A DNA stretch of 64,000 nt from Roseinatronobacter thiooxidans (GTDB lineage Bacteria; Pseudomonadota; Alphaproteobacteria; Rhodobacterales; Rhodobacteraceae): contig NZ_MEHT01000018.1 in the NCBI RefSeq assembly GCF_001870675.1, positions 174,394-238,393 of the forward strand. The letters run 5' to 3'. Shown here piece after piece: positions 35,771 through 46,038 of this stretch. The position numbers were made by a program, and so were the translations under genes. The notes below the pieces were generated by a model. That model saw nothing but the letters and a program-made list of their open reading frames with translations, was not told the DNA's origin and ran no database searches. The first letter of the stretch is position 1; every line of letters starts with the position of its first letter.

Positions 35771-36703
35771 ATGTATGTCACTAAAGGCCTTCCTCCACCC
35801 GTGTTGCATTACGATGACCGTCAGAACGAGCGGCCGCTTTCATCAGCTATACGTGGCGTGGGAAAATCAGAACGTTGGGACTGGACCATACGGCGCCTGC
35901 TGCGAGATGCGCATCCGGATGTGCGTCTGCGTGAGGCCGTACGCAATCACCCACTTTTCGAAAGCGTGACTTTAGGCGCCCTGTTGGAGAACCGTCTTGC
36001 TGTAGATAGTTTTCTGACAGAGTGTCGTAAGCTCCCGCATTGCGGCGAAATACAGATCAACCGACTAAGACAAGTCATTGTGGCCGAACTTGATGCATCG
36101 CAGCAGCGGTCTATAAATGCGTTGCCACTGCGAGGTGTGTTTCACAAGAACTCTGTCGCGGCACTGGAAGATGTCTATCTGCCCATGTGGCGTCTCGCCC
36201 AATTCGCTCCTTTTGTCTATGTGCCAAGCTCGATACCAGAGATCGCCAAGACTGCCGCAGTTCTGGCCGCCGAGCTTGCGGGGCGTGAGGATATTGAGGC
36301 CTATGTTGAGAAGCTGTCGTTGGTACGACGCAATTTGGGCAGCTTGCGGACTGCCACAGGTTGGATTTTTCTCGATTCACATACCTTGGAAACGATCCTG
36401 AAGCGCCAGGGCCGATATAGCTGTTTGAGCTTGGAAGATGCTCAACAACAACGTTGCGCTTTGGAAGAAATGGCAGCAGATCTGCCAGCAGGTATCAAAT
36501 GCGTTGTTACAGATTTCGAGGCGACGGCGTTATCTTCTTCTTCTGTGGTGGGTGATCTTGTGGTCCTTTATGGCATGGGTGGCTATTCGGTTTTTCGAAA
36601 TCCTGCAATGGTGGAACAGATGCGCCTACGTCACGAGGCTGCTCGCGCGGTTGGACGTAGTTTAACCGATTTCTTACAGATGATAGACCAGCCGGCTGCT
36701 TAA
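35771..36703 (+). CDS. Hypothetical protein next to holdfast-anchor locus
   Basis: 310 residues from the first ATG at 35771; a GTG at 35693 would add 26 unconserved-looking residues. No family recognised. The protein appears soluble and mostly helical, with a basic, Arg-rich first third (DWTIRRLLRDAHPDVRLREAVRNH) that could bind nucleic acid, and no signal peptide or membrane segment. Base composition is lower in GC than the core genes, and the upstream 250 bases are AT-rich, suggesting acquired DNA. Convergent with the hfaD-like gene, so a functional link to the holdfast locus is not implied. Confidence 0.55.
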   Translation: MYVTKGLPPPVLHYDDRQNERPLSSAIRGVGKSERWDWTIRRLLRDAHPDVRLREAVRNHPLFESVTLGALLENRLAVDSFLTECRKLPHCGEIQINRLRQVIVAELDASQQRSINALPLRGVFHKNSVAALEDVYLPMWRLAQFAPFVYVPSSIPEIAKTAAVLAAELAGREDIEAYVEKLSLVRRNLGSLRTATGWIFLDSHTLETILKRQGRYSCLSLEDAQQQRCALEEMAADLPAGIKCVVTDFEATALSSSSVVGDLVVLYGMGGYSVFRNPAMVEQMRLRHEAARAVGRSLTDFLQMIDQPAA

Positions 36704-36741
36704 GAATACGCGTTTTGTACACCCAACAAAATATCAATGCG

Positions 36742-39546
36742 TCAATAGCGCTGGAGTTGGGTTATTGAGCTGTTCCCAGTCGCAGTAGCCGTGACAGGAT
36801 TTGCAGATGCCGATGCTGGTCTGTTGCCAATCTGACCTGCGGGAGCGTTGCTAAATTTACTTGCGCGAGCAGTACTGGTGACAGAACCTGTGTTGATTTG
36901 TGAGCTGGTTGCAGACATTGAAACCTCAGTTGATCCCGAAGGGCCACGCATCATGATCTGGGTAACGGATCGGTTCCCACTTGAATCCGCGACAAGACCA
37001 GCGTTTCGCAGGACAATCTGGCTACTGTTAAGCGCGCCGCCTGGGTTTGGTGTGACATCAGCTGTATCCGTCTGAGCAGAGGCCTGTGCTCTGACCCCGC
37101 CCGTGTTGCGCTGTATGTTTTCAGCGGCGAAGCTACCGGTCGCATTTAGAGGAACTGTCTTGTTGGCGGGTATGTCCTCTTCCGGCGCAATCACTGCTGC
37201 CTGCGCGTTCAATATATTGACAGAGTCATTGCCGCGCGCCTGAGCGATGGCAAGGTTGTCGGCTATTATCACCCTCAGCTGTGCTGCGACATCAAGATCG
37301 ATATTCCCCAAAAGTTGATCAAGGCTAACCACGGCCTCGACAGAAGCATCACTCGTTTGGGTGCTGCTGATCACTGCTGAAGTCGCGTTCAGTATGTCAG
37401 CGTCAAGTCTCAGTGTATTGCGCGCACGGTTGGACACCGAAGACGCTTCCACGGCATTAGCATAAACCGAAAGACTGGAGCTGTCATTTATAGACGGAGC
37501 CGCAAGCAAAGCAGCGGCGCTCAAAGTTGCGCGGGCCTCTATTGGGGCGTCATCCGAACGTTGCTGCAGATTGCTGAGCACAAAATTGGCTGTGGCCATT
37601 TTTTGCGCAGGTGCGTTAAGCACCAATGGTGTAGGTTTGATTGACTGCCCGTCGATTTTGGATCCGGAGACCAAAATTTGGTTTTCAGCGTCATTGCCGC
37701 TTGCAGCCGAGAGGGCAACGTTGCCATCGAAGGCAATACGGCTGTTCGATAGATCATCGCCGGGCATTTGCCTTGCCATCAGGTCGAGCTGCGCATCAGC
37801 TTGCACAGCCGTGGCGTCTGCAAGTTGCATATTGGACAGGCCAACAGTGCCGACGAGAGCATTCTTTGCGCTCACTGCAACAAGGTTAGTCGCTTCATTA
37901 TCAGTGGCAACACTCTGGACAAAATTTCTGCTCAAGGACAGGCTGCTGTCCAATATTGGGCCTGTACCCACCTCAATTCTGGCACGCAGCGCAGCTTCAC
38001 TTTGCACATGGGCTCGCCCCTTTGATATTTGCAAATTGCCCAATGTGACATCTGCGTTCACTGCAAAAGAAGACAGAGATGACACTACGGTATCCGCATA
38101 TGTGTTGATCGTGGCTGCTGGGTCACGGCCGAGTTGCACTTCCGTACCCGACATCCGAATGAGGTTTGTTGCCCGGTTGGCACTGGCGTTCGCCAGAAAC
38201 ACTGTGTCGTCGATCCTGACCCGGCTTCGCTTAATACCCTCCATCGTCAAAAGCAAAATGTCCTTATTCCGAGACAGCAGAGCAGCGCCACCATCTATAT
38301 CCGAGACATTCGTTCGGGCGACCACCCGTCCTTCATTTTGCTGATAATTCCCAAGACTGGCGGAGGCCGCGTTAAGCTCTGTAACGCTTTCAACCATAAT
38401 CTGATTGATTGCTGTATTGGCTAAGGCATCCGAACGCATCAGCGCATCGAACAGCGACATAGTACTGTCGATCAGCATGTCGCGACCACCATCGACGATC
38501 CGAATATCGAGCTGCGCGGTCAGGCTTGCCACGCTCTCGACCTGGCCTGATTGTCGTTGTGAATTGAGAAGGGCAAGGTCAGCTTCTGCGCTCCGGATCG
38601 TTGCAGGCATGTTTCTTTGAACCCCTGAGAGATAAACACCGCTCTGAAATCCTGACCTGCCTTGGATGTGTGTTCCAGCCGCTGAAATCCGGTTATCCGC
38701 GCGATTAACCTCAGCCTGCGCAAAAACGGTATTGGTATCAATTGACAACAGGCTGTTTTGGACATTGCCCGAGATGAGCGTTTCTTGATCTGCCTCAGCG
38801 GCTCCAAAATCCGCGATGGCGCGACCGAGCACCGACATGCCTGGTAAGGCGTTACCGTGTACATCTGTTCCAAGGTTTTGCTGTACCGACAGCAGAGCTG
38901 CATTCACATCGAGCGCGGTATTGCTCTCAAGTGCGAGCCAGTTTTCTCCAATGTTTGCCGATGCGCGCCCAAAGATCCGATTGCCGTCAACGGATAGCCG
39001 ACTGCCCAGCATGCCCGTTGAGGTTGGTAAATCAATTTGTGACAAATCAGCCTGCGCGCGCGCCAGCGCGGAAATCTGTTGCGCCGCAGTGCTTACGTCA
39101 ACATGTTGGGTCGAGAACAGCGCGTGCCCACCCAGCACGTCTTCCTCAGGCTTGGCGCCGTATATACTCACTTCTGACGCACGCGCGAGAAAGGACTGAG
39201 TGGGGGGCTTTGAAGCTAGCGTCTGCACAAATACCCTGCGGGAGTATCTGTTGGCGGTTGCACCCGCCTCAATCAAATTTTCCATCACCGAAACCCCCGC
39301 CCCCTCAAGACCTAGCGGCATAGAGGGGTCGGTGAGACGGATGCGGAAGGCGCCGTCAGTCTGGCTCTCGATAGATGCGTCGCGAAATTCCTGTAGTACA
39401 GTGATTGTATCCCCGCTCCCAACACGCGATCCAACAAAAATAGAATCTGCGTCCGCTGCTGGTGCAAGCAGCGGACTGATGGCGCAACTGACCATCATAA
39501 TGGGCCGCAGAAAATGCGTTGACCCAAGGCCAATCTTGCGTGTCAT
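36742..39546 (-). CDS. HfaD-like holdfast anchor repeat protein (short paralogue)
   Basis: 934 residues. Probable signal peptide (residues 1-34, ending PAADADS). The body repeats a pattern of the form S-x-L-S-V-D-G-N followed some 10 residues later by A-x-x-N-R-A-x-N, for example SRLSVDGNRIF, SLLSIDTNTVF, SRIAFDGNVA and SSLSVYANAV, fewer and less regular than in the two large paralogues. The final residues (TATATGNSSITQLQRY) align with the ends of both large HfaD proteins (ATGNVATTRLTRD; AGGNIATTRLIRD). Expected to be an exported beta-solenoid surface protein. Last gene of the minus-strand holdfast-anchor run. Confidence 0.7.
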   Translation of the reverse strand: MTRKIGLGSTHFLRPIMMVSCAISPLLAPAADADSIFVGSRVGSGDTITVLQEFRDASIESQTDGAFRIRLTDPSMPLGLEGAGVSVMENLIEAGATANRYSRRVFVQTLASKPPTQSFLARASEVSIYGAKPEEDVLGGHALFSTQHVDVSTAAQQISALARAQADLSQIDLPTSTGMLGSRLSVDGNRIFGRASANIGENWLALESNTALDVNAALLSVQQNLGTDVHGNALPGMSVLGRAIADFGAAEADQETLISGNVQNSLLSIDTNTVFAQAEVNRADNRISAAGTHIQGRSGFQSGVYLSGVQRNMPATIRSAEADLALLNSQRQSGQVESVASLTAQLDIRIVDGGRDMLIDSTMSLFDALMRSDALANTAINQIMVESVTELNAASASLGNYQQNEGRVVARTNVSDIDGGAALLSRNKDILLLTMEGIKRSRVRIDDTVFLANASANRATNLIRMSGTEVQLGRDPAATINTYADTVVSSLSSFAVNADVTLGNLQISKGRAHVQSEAALRARIEVGTGPILDSSLSLSRNFVQSVATDNEATNLVAVSAKNALVGTVGLSNMQLADATAVQADAQLDLMARQMPGDDLSNSRIAFDGNVALSAASGNDAENQILVSGSKIDGQSIKPTPLVLNAPAQKMATANFVLSNLQQRSDDAPIEARATLSAAALLAAPSINDSSSLSVYANAVEASSVSNRARNTLRLDADILNATSAVISSTQTSDASVEAVVSLDQLLGNIDLDVAAQLRVIIADNLAIAQARGNDSVNILNAQAAVIAPEEDIPANKTVPLNATGSFAAENIQRNTGGVRAQASAQTDTADVTPNPGGALNSSQIVLRNAGLVADSSGNRSVTQIMMRGPSGSTEVSMSATSSQINTGSVTSTARASKFSNAPAGQIGNRPASASANPVTATATGNSSITQLQRY

Positions 39547-39599
39547 ATACGTGGCTACCTAATAACCTAGGGCGGTCTGCTGACAGCGCGCCTAGGATA

Positions 39600-40280
39600 T
39601 CAGCCCAAACGCTCCCAATTCCTCTGGCTCTCGATATGCAAATGAACCAGACGCATCAAGCCACTTCGCACCCAAGCTGCCAAGGTTGCATCATCGAGCG
39701 CGGCAATCCGGTCAGGGTCAACAACAGAGACATTGCTGACACGCGCCACAATCTCATCTGCGCGACTCAATGTGATGGTCTTGTTGACCAAAACATCTGC
39801 GTCCTGCAATGGGCGCACCAGCTCCTGCGTCGCCTTCAATTCGCGCTCGAAGGAAATCAGAAACTGTTCCGCACGACCCAGCACACCATCTTTCCAGTTT
39901 CCATCCTCAGGAAACACCGGCTCGCCTTCGAATCCGCTATAGAGCCCGCGCAAGTCTGCCATGACGAAGAAATCTTCGCCATTGCCCTGATCGCCTAGCA
40001 CGAAGGGATACCGCCGCAGGTGCGCAGGAATGTAGTCTGCGGTCCAGCGACCATCCTCAGAGACACAGCTGTTGCGACCCTGATGTAGCCCCAAGAAGAC
40101 GACGGGTAGAAAGCGACCTTCGCGGGCAAAAGCGATTGGAAACTCGCGAGCGACCTTTGAGAATTCGGATGCCGCAATTGGCGCAGCGGTTGTAGAGCTT
40201 GCATATTTGAAGGAGCTCACCTCCTGAAATCGGAGGTGTTGATGTTTTTGCTTATCCAGAACTACGGCACGTTCAAACAT
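39600..40280 (-). CDS. SapC family protein
   Basis: 226 residues. Matches the SapC pattern: IAASEFSKVAREFPIAFA, then VFLGLHQGRNSCVSEDGRW, YIPAHLRRYPFVLG, GEPVFPEDGNWKDGVLGRA. Named after a gene of the Campylobacter S-layer export locus, but its biochemical role is unknown; many proteobacteria carry it near surface-protein or TonB-receptor genes. No signal peptide. It lies between an hfaD-like gene and the peptidoglycan-binding-domain gene on the same strand, hinting at a role with large surface proteins. Confidence 0.85.
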   Translation of the reverse strand: MFERAVVLDKQKHQHLRFQEVSSFKYASSTTAAPIAASEFSKVAREFPIAFAREGRFLPVVFLGLHQGRNSCVSEDGRWTADYIPAHLRRYPFVLGDQGNGEDFFVMADLRGLYSGFEGEPVFPEDGNWKDGVLGRAEQFLISFERELKATQELVRPLQDADVLVNKTITLSRADEIVARVSNVSVVDPDRIAALDDATLAAWVRSGLMRLVHLHIESQRNWERLG

Positions 40281-40319
40281 CGCGCCCTCCGCTACCTGTT
40301 TTTATGCTGATTGCAGTCA

Positions 40320-40931
40320 TCACTCGGCTCCCAGAAGCAGTGCAACCAAAGTATCTGCATCTGGCAGACCTGATTGTGCAAGATTGCGGCTTTCCTGAAA
40401 GGCTGTGATTGCAGAGCGGCTGCCCGGCCCATATGCACCATCGATGGCACCAGTATAGAACCCCTGCGCAGAAAGTGCACTCTGTACTTGCTCGAAGGTT
40501 GATTGGCGGACCAAGACAGTCCGGTTGTCATGCGTGAGTTCCAGCAGTGGCGAGTCTGAAACCACACGTGCAGGCTCGAACAGGCGTATGGCTGCATCAA
40601 TGGCGCTTTCAAAAGTCGAATCTTGGTTCTGTGTACAGATGACGTTCATCAGCCCGGCCACATCAGCCCCTGCAATCAACGGAAGAACATCAAATGTCTC
40701 GTCGGCGAGACGGCTGCGTGCAGTAATATAGCCCGCGAGCCAAGCAATATACACCTGAGCATCCGTTGCGCCATTTCCGCTCAGCGCGGCAGTATAATCT
40801 GAACATTGCGCAGAGCCGACACCTCTAAGCGCGTAATTCCCATCCACATCAGCCGCGGATGAGAGGGATGGAACAGCAAGTGCTCCGATAAGTGTCAGTG
40901 CAGAGACGTTCCGCAGGATTGAGTTTCGCAT
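40320..40931 (-). CDS. Exported protein with C-terminal peptidoglycan-binding domain
   Basis: 203 residues. Signal peptide (about 1-26, ending LSSAA). The middle region (residues 30-120) has three cysteines and a pattern (AWLAGYITARSRL) seen in small HdeA-like periplasmic proteins. Residues about 143-200 form a PG_binding_1 domain: FEQVQSALSAQGFYTGAIDG, YGPGSRSAITAFQ. It could tie the anchor complex to the cell wall. Start at 40931; sits 129 bases after hfaD2. Confidence 0.75.
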   Translation of the reverse strand: MRNSILRNVSALTLIGALAVPSLSSAADVDGNYALRGVGSAQCSDYTAALSGNGATDAQVYIAWLAGYITARSRLADETFDVLPLIAGADVAGLMNVICTQNQDSTFESAIDAAIRLFEPARVVSDSPLLELTHDNRTVLVRQSTFEQVQSALSAQGFYTGAIDGAYGPGSRSAITAFQESRNLAQSGLPDADTLVALLLGAE

Positions 40932-41021
40932 TGTCTACCCTTTTCTAGTGTCTTCCGATTGGTTCGGAAAAATTTTGATGCAGTTGAGATACCCGAAGGA
41001 TGTCCTTGCCCCCGGTCGACA

Positions 41022-41055
41022 GTGAGGCCGGACAGATTTCCCGGCCCGGCCTCAC
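41022..41055 (-). terminator. Hairpin just downstream of hfaD2 stop
   Basis: Perfect 10-base-pair stem GTGAGGCCGG / CCGGCCTCAC with a 14-base loop, beginning 6 bases after the stop codon at 41061. No T tract follows on the minus strand, so it may protect the long hfaD2 mRNA 3' end or reduce read-through rather than act as a strong terminator. Confidence 0.45.
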
Positions 41056-41060
41056 ATTGC

Positions 41061-44000
41061 TTAGTCACGCGTCAGACGCGTGGTTGCCACATTGCCCGTA
41101 GCGCCTGCGCTGAACTGGTTACCACTCACCCGCACAGCGCTCGAAGTGATCGCACCCGAGGCGCTTGCCATCCGCCCGGAATTTACCTGCGCAGTCACGG
41201 GGCCTGTCGCAACCTGACGACTGGCTACTGCGACAGTCACGTTTTCTGAGGCAGGCCGGCCCGAAACGGTCATACGGTTATCGGCGCGGTTAGAGGTCGC
41301 ATCGGCAACCAACGCGTTGTTGCTCACGCTCACGGAGGAGTTAAGCAGCGCACCCTGCGTAGTGGCCGAGATCAGGCTGCGGTCACCAATGGTGTCACCG
41401 GCGCTTGCCATAACTGCACCGCTGTTGTCCTGGTTCGACACCAAAGCAAAGTCACCCGCCGCGTTCAGCGCGCCGGGGCTGGCGGTGAAGCTCGCGCTTC
41501 CTCCTGACCCGCCCTGCCCGATCACAGCAGTCCCGCCTTGAACGTTCATCCGACTAACAGCCTCATTACCGGTTGCGCGTGCCACGCCGATATTTGCGTT
41601 CAGCGCCACCGAGGAACTGCTAATGTCCCCGAACGCATCCGACCCTGCGCGCGCTGTGATCCGCACGTCAGAGGTGACGTCGCTGTCGCTTCCCTGCGAG
41701 GTCACGATCCCGCCGCCAGCACGCTGCGCAGTATCTGCGTTCAGAACCATGGTGTTGCGCGCCCGGTTGGCTGATGCGGTCGAATCCACGAAGTTCCCAG
41801 AGATGGACACGCTGCTGTCGGTCAGGCTGGAGGGTGTATCGACGGGGTCGCCACCTGTGTTTATTGAGGTCAGTAGGGCATCGGCCCGGATCGAAGCCGA
41901 AGCGGTGATGCCCTGTCCCGCCGTCCGGTTTTGGGTATTGGCCAGCAGGGCGTTCCCTGCCCCGTTCAGCGTGCTTCCGGTCGCGCCCACAGACGTTGTG
42001 TTATCGCGCCCGCTGACAGAAGCCCCAGCCACGGACACATTATTTACTGCATCATTACCGCGCGCCACCGAAATCGACAGGTTATCGTCAAGAGCGATGG
42101 AGCTTGCGGAAACTTGTGGCTCCGGATTGCTCGCGCTCAGGTCCTGTCTCAGAACAGCAATGAGATCGAAATTTGCATCGACTGCAGCAGAGCCACTCTG
42201 ATCGTTTACAATAGCCGCCGTCCCACTGACTTCTGTGGCCGCAGCCAGATCGACCAAATTGGTCGCCTGGTTGGCGTTTGCCACTGACTGGCCAATATTG
42301 CCCGAGATCGATGCCGCACTTGCCAAGATATTGCCCGCAACAAGTTGGCGAAGTCCCATGTCAAACTGCGTGCTATCGGTTCCTGCGGAGACTGCTCCAG
42401 TCGTAAGCTGCTGAGATGCTACAACGAAATCTGCCCGCGCCCGTACATTCCCGGTCCCGCCGTCCGGCACTAAGATATCGGTGATATTCGAGGTGTCCGA
42501 GATCCCAGCGATCGACGTGGCGTTGACCTGCAGCGCCGAGGTGGCGATGTTCCCAGTGGCTCTAGTAAGCGCGATATTATCATCAATCGCGATGGCGCTG
42601 TTGTCAAGTGCGTTGCCAATATCAAACTGATTGACGTTCACGCGGATGCGAACAATGGCGTCACTCAGGGCGATAATTGACTCTCTGCTGATCTGTGCAT
42701 TCGCCACAGCGGAGGTTCCCGTCACCGATCCATCTGCAAAAATTTCGGCCAGATTGCTTGCCCGGTTGCCAGCAGCTTGGGCTTGAAGAGCACTGCGGCT
42801 GACCGACGCGTTGGAGCGTAACAAATTGTCGACGAGTGTATTCGCCGCTGCTTCAAACCTGGCCGTTGCAGTTACGCTGGAGCCACTGTCTTGTAGGTTA
42901 GCGATACTAGCGTCCGACCGGGCCAGCACCAAATCGTCTGCCAAGTTTAGCCGTGCGCCAAGAGCGTTGAAACCAGATTGCAAAGTCGCCCCTGTCAGCG
43001 ATACCGCCTCGAAACTGAGTTGGTTCTCGACTGTGTTGGCGCCTGCCCTGGCAATGAAGGAAGTCCCGTCTATGGACATTCTGGAGTCGGTCAGACTACC
43101 GCGGTTTTGCAGAGTGAAGTCGGTACCCACGGTTGTTACCGCCGCGCTGATTCCATCGGTGGACTGTTGCCGCGACGCGATTGCACCTGTCACATTGTTG
43201 GCATCAGCATCGGCTTCGACGTCAAGCCGGTTTACTGCTTCGTTTGCCAGCGCATCTGCCCGTGCCAGCGTGTCATCAATGGACGCGCTGGTGCCAGTGA
43301 AGTTCCGTCCACCACTTGCCCCCTGAACTAAAAGTGTCGCTTCCACTTCAGTATTGGCCGCGAGGTTGCCACCCTGAGCCTGATCGCTTAGGAGCGCAAA
43401 ATCTGCTCGAGCCTGGCCAACTACAGTTGTACCATCGAAACGCGCATTATAATCGATGGAGCCCGCCGGAGTGTCGAATGACGTCGCAGATGCCGTAATG
43501 GTGCTCTGCGATGTATTCCCTGTCACCGACGAAAACAGACGGTTCCGGTCAATTGCAAGCGATGTGTTCTCCACATTGCCGCGAATACTGAGCTCAAACC
43601 TGCCGTTAGCTGTGGCTGTAGCATCTGCGGTACCGGTCTGCAGATTGCGCAGGGCAGCCGTCGCCCCCGACGCTGTGCCCGCGTCCTGTTCTATCCGCGA
43701 GGTCGCAGCATTCCCGGTCACACCCGCGATGGTCCGATTATCACTTAACGAAAGGTCGCTCCCGTTGGTGAAAGCGTTAATGTTTGCCTCACTTAGAAGC
43801 GCCACGCCAGTCGTCGCTGTAGCGATGAGTGTGTCCGCCTCCAGCGACTGCCGATTTGCAAGGACTGATGTCGCCAGAACAGGAAAGTTCCCTTCGAAGT
43901 TTGCCCGAGATTCTTGTCCGAGATTGCCCACGATCACCGTATCGGCAGTAAGGCTCAGAAGATTGCCTGCCTCGTTCCCCATGACCACCGAGCGGTTTTC

Positions 44001-45992
44001 ATTGCCATCAACGGACAGCGACGAGCCCGCGATCCGGTCAGTTCCGACAACTGGTGTCCCTTGGGTCAGCCTCGCCGTGAGGTCCGAAGTCGCCGTGATC
44101 GCGTCGACATCGACATCCTGGCGGTTGGACAGGATCGACGTTGCCGCTTCGACACCCTCTCCGAGCGAAAGCGCCGAAAGTTCCAGCGCATTCACGATCT
44201 GGTTGGCCTCGGCCATGACCATCTGGGTGTTGTCGGAGATGGAAACGCTGCTGCCGCCAATGGCACCGACGATACCCTGTCCGACCGTCACAGACAGCGC
44301 GCTGTCAGCGGCCGCAGACAGGACAGACGCTGAACCCGAAAACTCCTGCGAACTGGCCAGAACCAATCCTCCGCGTGCCACATCGTCATCGTTCGTTATC
44401 ACAGCTCGATTGTTCGGGCTGGTGCGCGTCAGCACTGTATCGGAGTCCACAGACAGCAGGTTGCGCCCGACATTGGCTTCTGCCTGCGCCAGCAACAGGT
44501 TGCTATCCACAGCGATGCTGGAATCGGTAAGCTGCCCTTCGACCGTGGCGGACAGTTCCGTCTGCGCCCCCCCATTCCCAAGAGTGGCGCGGATGCTGGT
44601 GTTGGTAACGCGCTGCTCGTTGCCAAGCGCAGCACTGGCATTGATTGAGGTTCCGGAAATCTGGATCTCCGAACCTCCTTCGTTACCCCCGGCAGTCGCA
44701 AATAGCGTATTGCCGGTTACATCCAGCGCCGAATCCTCTACGCCCCGCGACAGCACGGTCAGACCGGACCGAAGTGCCTGTGCGGTGATCGCCGATGTAT
44801 CGCCAGCATCTCCGACGATCAGCTGCTGGGTGCCGAGCACGAAGGACGCGTCGAGGTTCAGTTCACCGGCTGCGCCAAAGGACACTGACGCCTCACCGCC
44901 CGCCGCATTGATCTGATTGGCCTCTACATTCAGGAACGTCCCGGGCCCGGAGCCGTTGCGCCCCACGATCCCACTTGCCGAAGCACCGATCCGGTTGTCG
45001 GCCACCGACACAGCGCTGTCGGTCACAGTCCCCAGATCGACGCGCAGCGCAGAATTGTTCGCTTCTGCCCGCAGATTAATCGCATCGCTTCCATCGCCAA
45101 TCTGCTGCTGGTTCAGAACCGCAGCCGACCCTTGGAACAGCGTATCAACCGACAGATCGGTGCCGGCTACTGCGGTATTGCCCGTCAGCGTGGCGCGCAG
45201 GATGTTGCCATCCACAGACAGCGCGCTGTTGGAGCCATTTGAAATTTGTGCGCCCTCGCGCAGATCAACATCGATGGTATTGTCATTTACCGTGGCTCTT
45301 GATGTAAGTGCATCATCGCGCATCACCTGTGAACTAGCCACAACACTGCTGCCGCCGTCAACGTCGACAAGCTGGGCGCCCAATCCACTGATCAGACTCA
45401 CGGTCGACAAAGCAGTAGTGTCGTTTGCCAGTTGGGCAACAAGTTCGGCAGAAACATTATCAGCAAAAACAGAGCGCGCTTCATTGACCGTTACCGCAGC
45501 TTCGAGCCGGTTTGCAGACGCGGTGAATGATGACCCGGCTGCATTATCTGTCGTCGTGATCTCTGCGGTAAGCGTTGAGCCATTGACATTCGCTGTCACT
45601 GCACCGCGAGCATCCTGCCCGCTGAGCAAACCAAGACGCCCATTTGCACCAGATCCCAGCAACTGGGCCTGCATGTCGGACTGGTTCCCGAAAGCGCGGG
45701 CGAGCAATTGGTTGTCTTCAATTACAACAGAACTGTTCTCGACTGCCCCACCCGAGGATTGCTGCAGCGCACCGTCGAGGATGGTTGCCGTAATGGAGTC
45801 ATCGAATGTCTGAGCGTTGATGGAAATTGTGCCACGATTAAGCACATCTGCCACGGAAAACCCATTTGCATCTGATGAAAGATTAACTGTCTGGCTCTGC
45901 GCTGCAGAGGCCAGTGAAATTGCCGCGAAACTGACGGTACCAAGCAAGGTTGCTAGGTAAACACGGTGAAGAAAACCGGTATCTTGTGACAT
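41061..45992 (-). CDS. hfaD: Giant HfaD-family holdfast anchor protein (paralogue 2)
   Basis: 1643 residues from the ATG at 45992 (AGGAG about 10 bases before); a longer frame to 46067 has no ribosome site and crosses a leader hairpin. Signal peptide ending near SLASAAQSQ. The rest is a single long array of about 19-20 imperfect units of 80-90 residues. Each unit has S-S-x-S-I-D-D-N, then ATGNxAxNxLxV, then a Gln in SxQ, then Gly-Val-Ala-type strands, consistent with a beta-solenoid. It is collinear with paralogue 1: for example SALSVDGNILRATLTGN is followed by TDLSVDT and QQQIGDG, as in the neighbour. Ends VATTRLTRD. Almost no Cys, typical of exported fibrous adhesins. Confidence 0.82.
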   Translation of the reverse strand: MSQDTGFLHRVYLATLLGTVSFAAISLASAAQSQTVNLSSDANGFSVADVLNRGTISINAQTFDDSITATILDGALQQSSGGAVENSSVVIEDNQLLARAFGNQSDMQAQLLGSGANGRLGLLSGQDARGAVTANVNGSTLTAEITTTDNAAGSSFTASANRLEAAVTVNEARSVFADNVSAELVAQLANDTTALSTVSLISGLGAQLVDVDGGSSVVASSQVMRDDALTSRATVNDNTIDVDLREGAQISNGSNSALSVDGNILRATLTGNTAVAGTDLSVDTLFQGSAAVLNQQQIGDGSDAINLRAEANNSALRVDLGTVTDSAVSVADNRIGASASGIVGRNGSGPGTFLNVEANQINAAGGEASVSFGAAGELNLDASFVLGTQQLIVGDAGDTSAITAQALRSGLTVLSRGVEDSALDVTGNTLFATAGGNEGGSEIQISGTSINASAALGNEQRVTNTSIRATLGNGGAQTELSATVEGQLTDSSIAVDSNLLLAQAEANVGRNLLSVDSDTVLTRTSPNNRAVITNDDDVARGGLVLASSQEFSGSASVLSAAADSALSVTVGQGIVGAIGGSSVSISDNTQMVMAEANQIVNALELSALSLGEGVEAATSILSNRQDVDVDAITATSDLTARLTQGTPVVGTDRIAGSSLSVDGNENRSVVMGNEAGNLLSLTADTVIVGNLGQESRANFEGNFPVLATSVLANRQSLEADTLIATATTGVALLSEANINAFTNGSDLSLSDNRTIAGVTGNAATSRIEQDAGTASGATAALRNLQTGTADATATANGRFELSIRGNVENTSLAIDRNRLFSSVTGNTSQSTITASATSFDTPAGSIDYNARFDGTTVVGQARADFALLSDQAQGGNLAANTEVEATLLVQGASGGRNFTGTSASIDDTLARADALANEAVNRLDVEADADANNVTGAIASRQQSTDGISAAVTTVGTDFTLQNRGSLTDSRMSIDGTSFIARAGANTVENQLSFEAVSLTGATLQSGFNALGARLNLADDLVLARSDASIANLQDSGSSVTATARFEAAANTLVDNLLRSNASVSRSALQAQAAGNRASNLAEIFADGSVTGTSAVANAQISRESIIALSDAIVRIRVNVNQFDIGNALDNSAIAIDDNIALTRATGNIATSALQVNATSIAGISDTSNITDILVPDGGTGNVRARADFVVASQQLTTGAVSAGTDSTQFDMGLRQLVAGNILASAASISGNIGQSVANANQATNLVDLAAATEVSGTAAIVNDQSGSAAVDANFDLIAVLRQDLSASNPEPQVSASSIALDDNLSISVARGNDAVNNVSVAGASVSGRDNTTSVGATGSTLNGAGNALLANTQNRTAGQGITASASIRADALLTSINTGGDPVDTPSSLTDSSVSISGNFVDSTASANRARNTMVLNADTAQRAGGGIVTSQGSDSDVTSDVRITARAGSDAFGDISSSSVALNANIGVARATGNEAVSRMNVQGGTAVIGQGGSGGSASFTASPGALNAAGDFALVSNQDNSGAVMASAGDTIGDRSLISATTQGALLNSSVSVSNNALVADATSNRADNRMTVSGRPASENVTVAVASRQVATGPVTAQVNSGRMASASGAITSSAVRVSGNQFSAGATGNVATTRLTRD

Positions 45993-46038
45993 GAATTGAT
46001 TGCTCCTGAAGCCGCAAGGCCGCGCGTTGTTTGGAAAG

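Noticed and set aside
43456..45813. Two long plus-strand frames antisense to hfaD2
   Set aside because: Ser/Val/Ala-rich shadows created by the repeat coding sequence; similar shadows occur opposite hfaD1 at 48513-50582.
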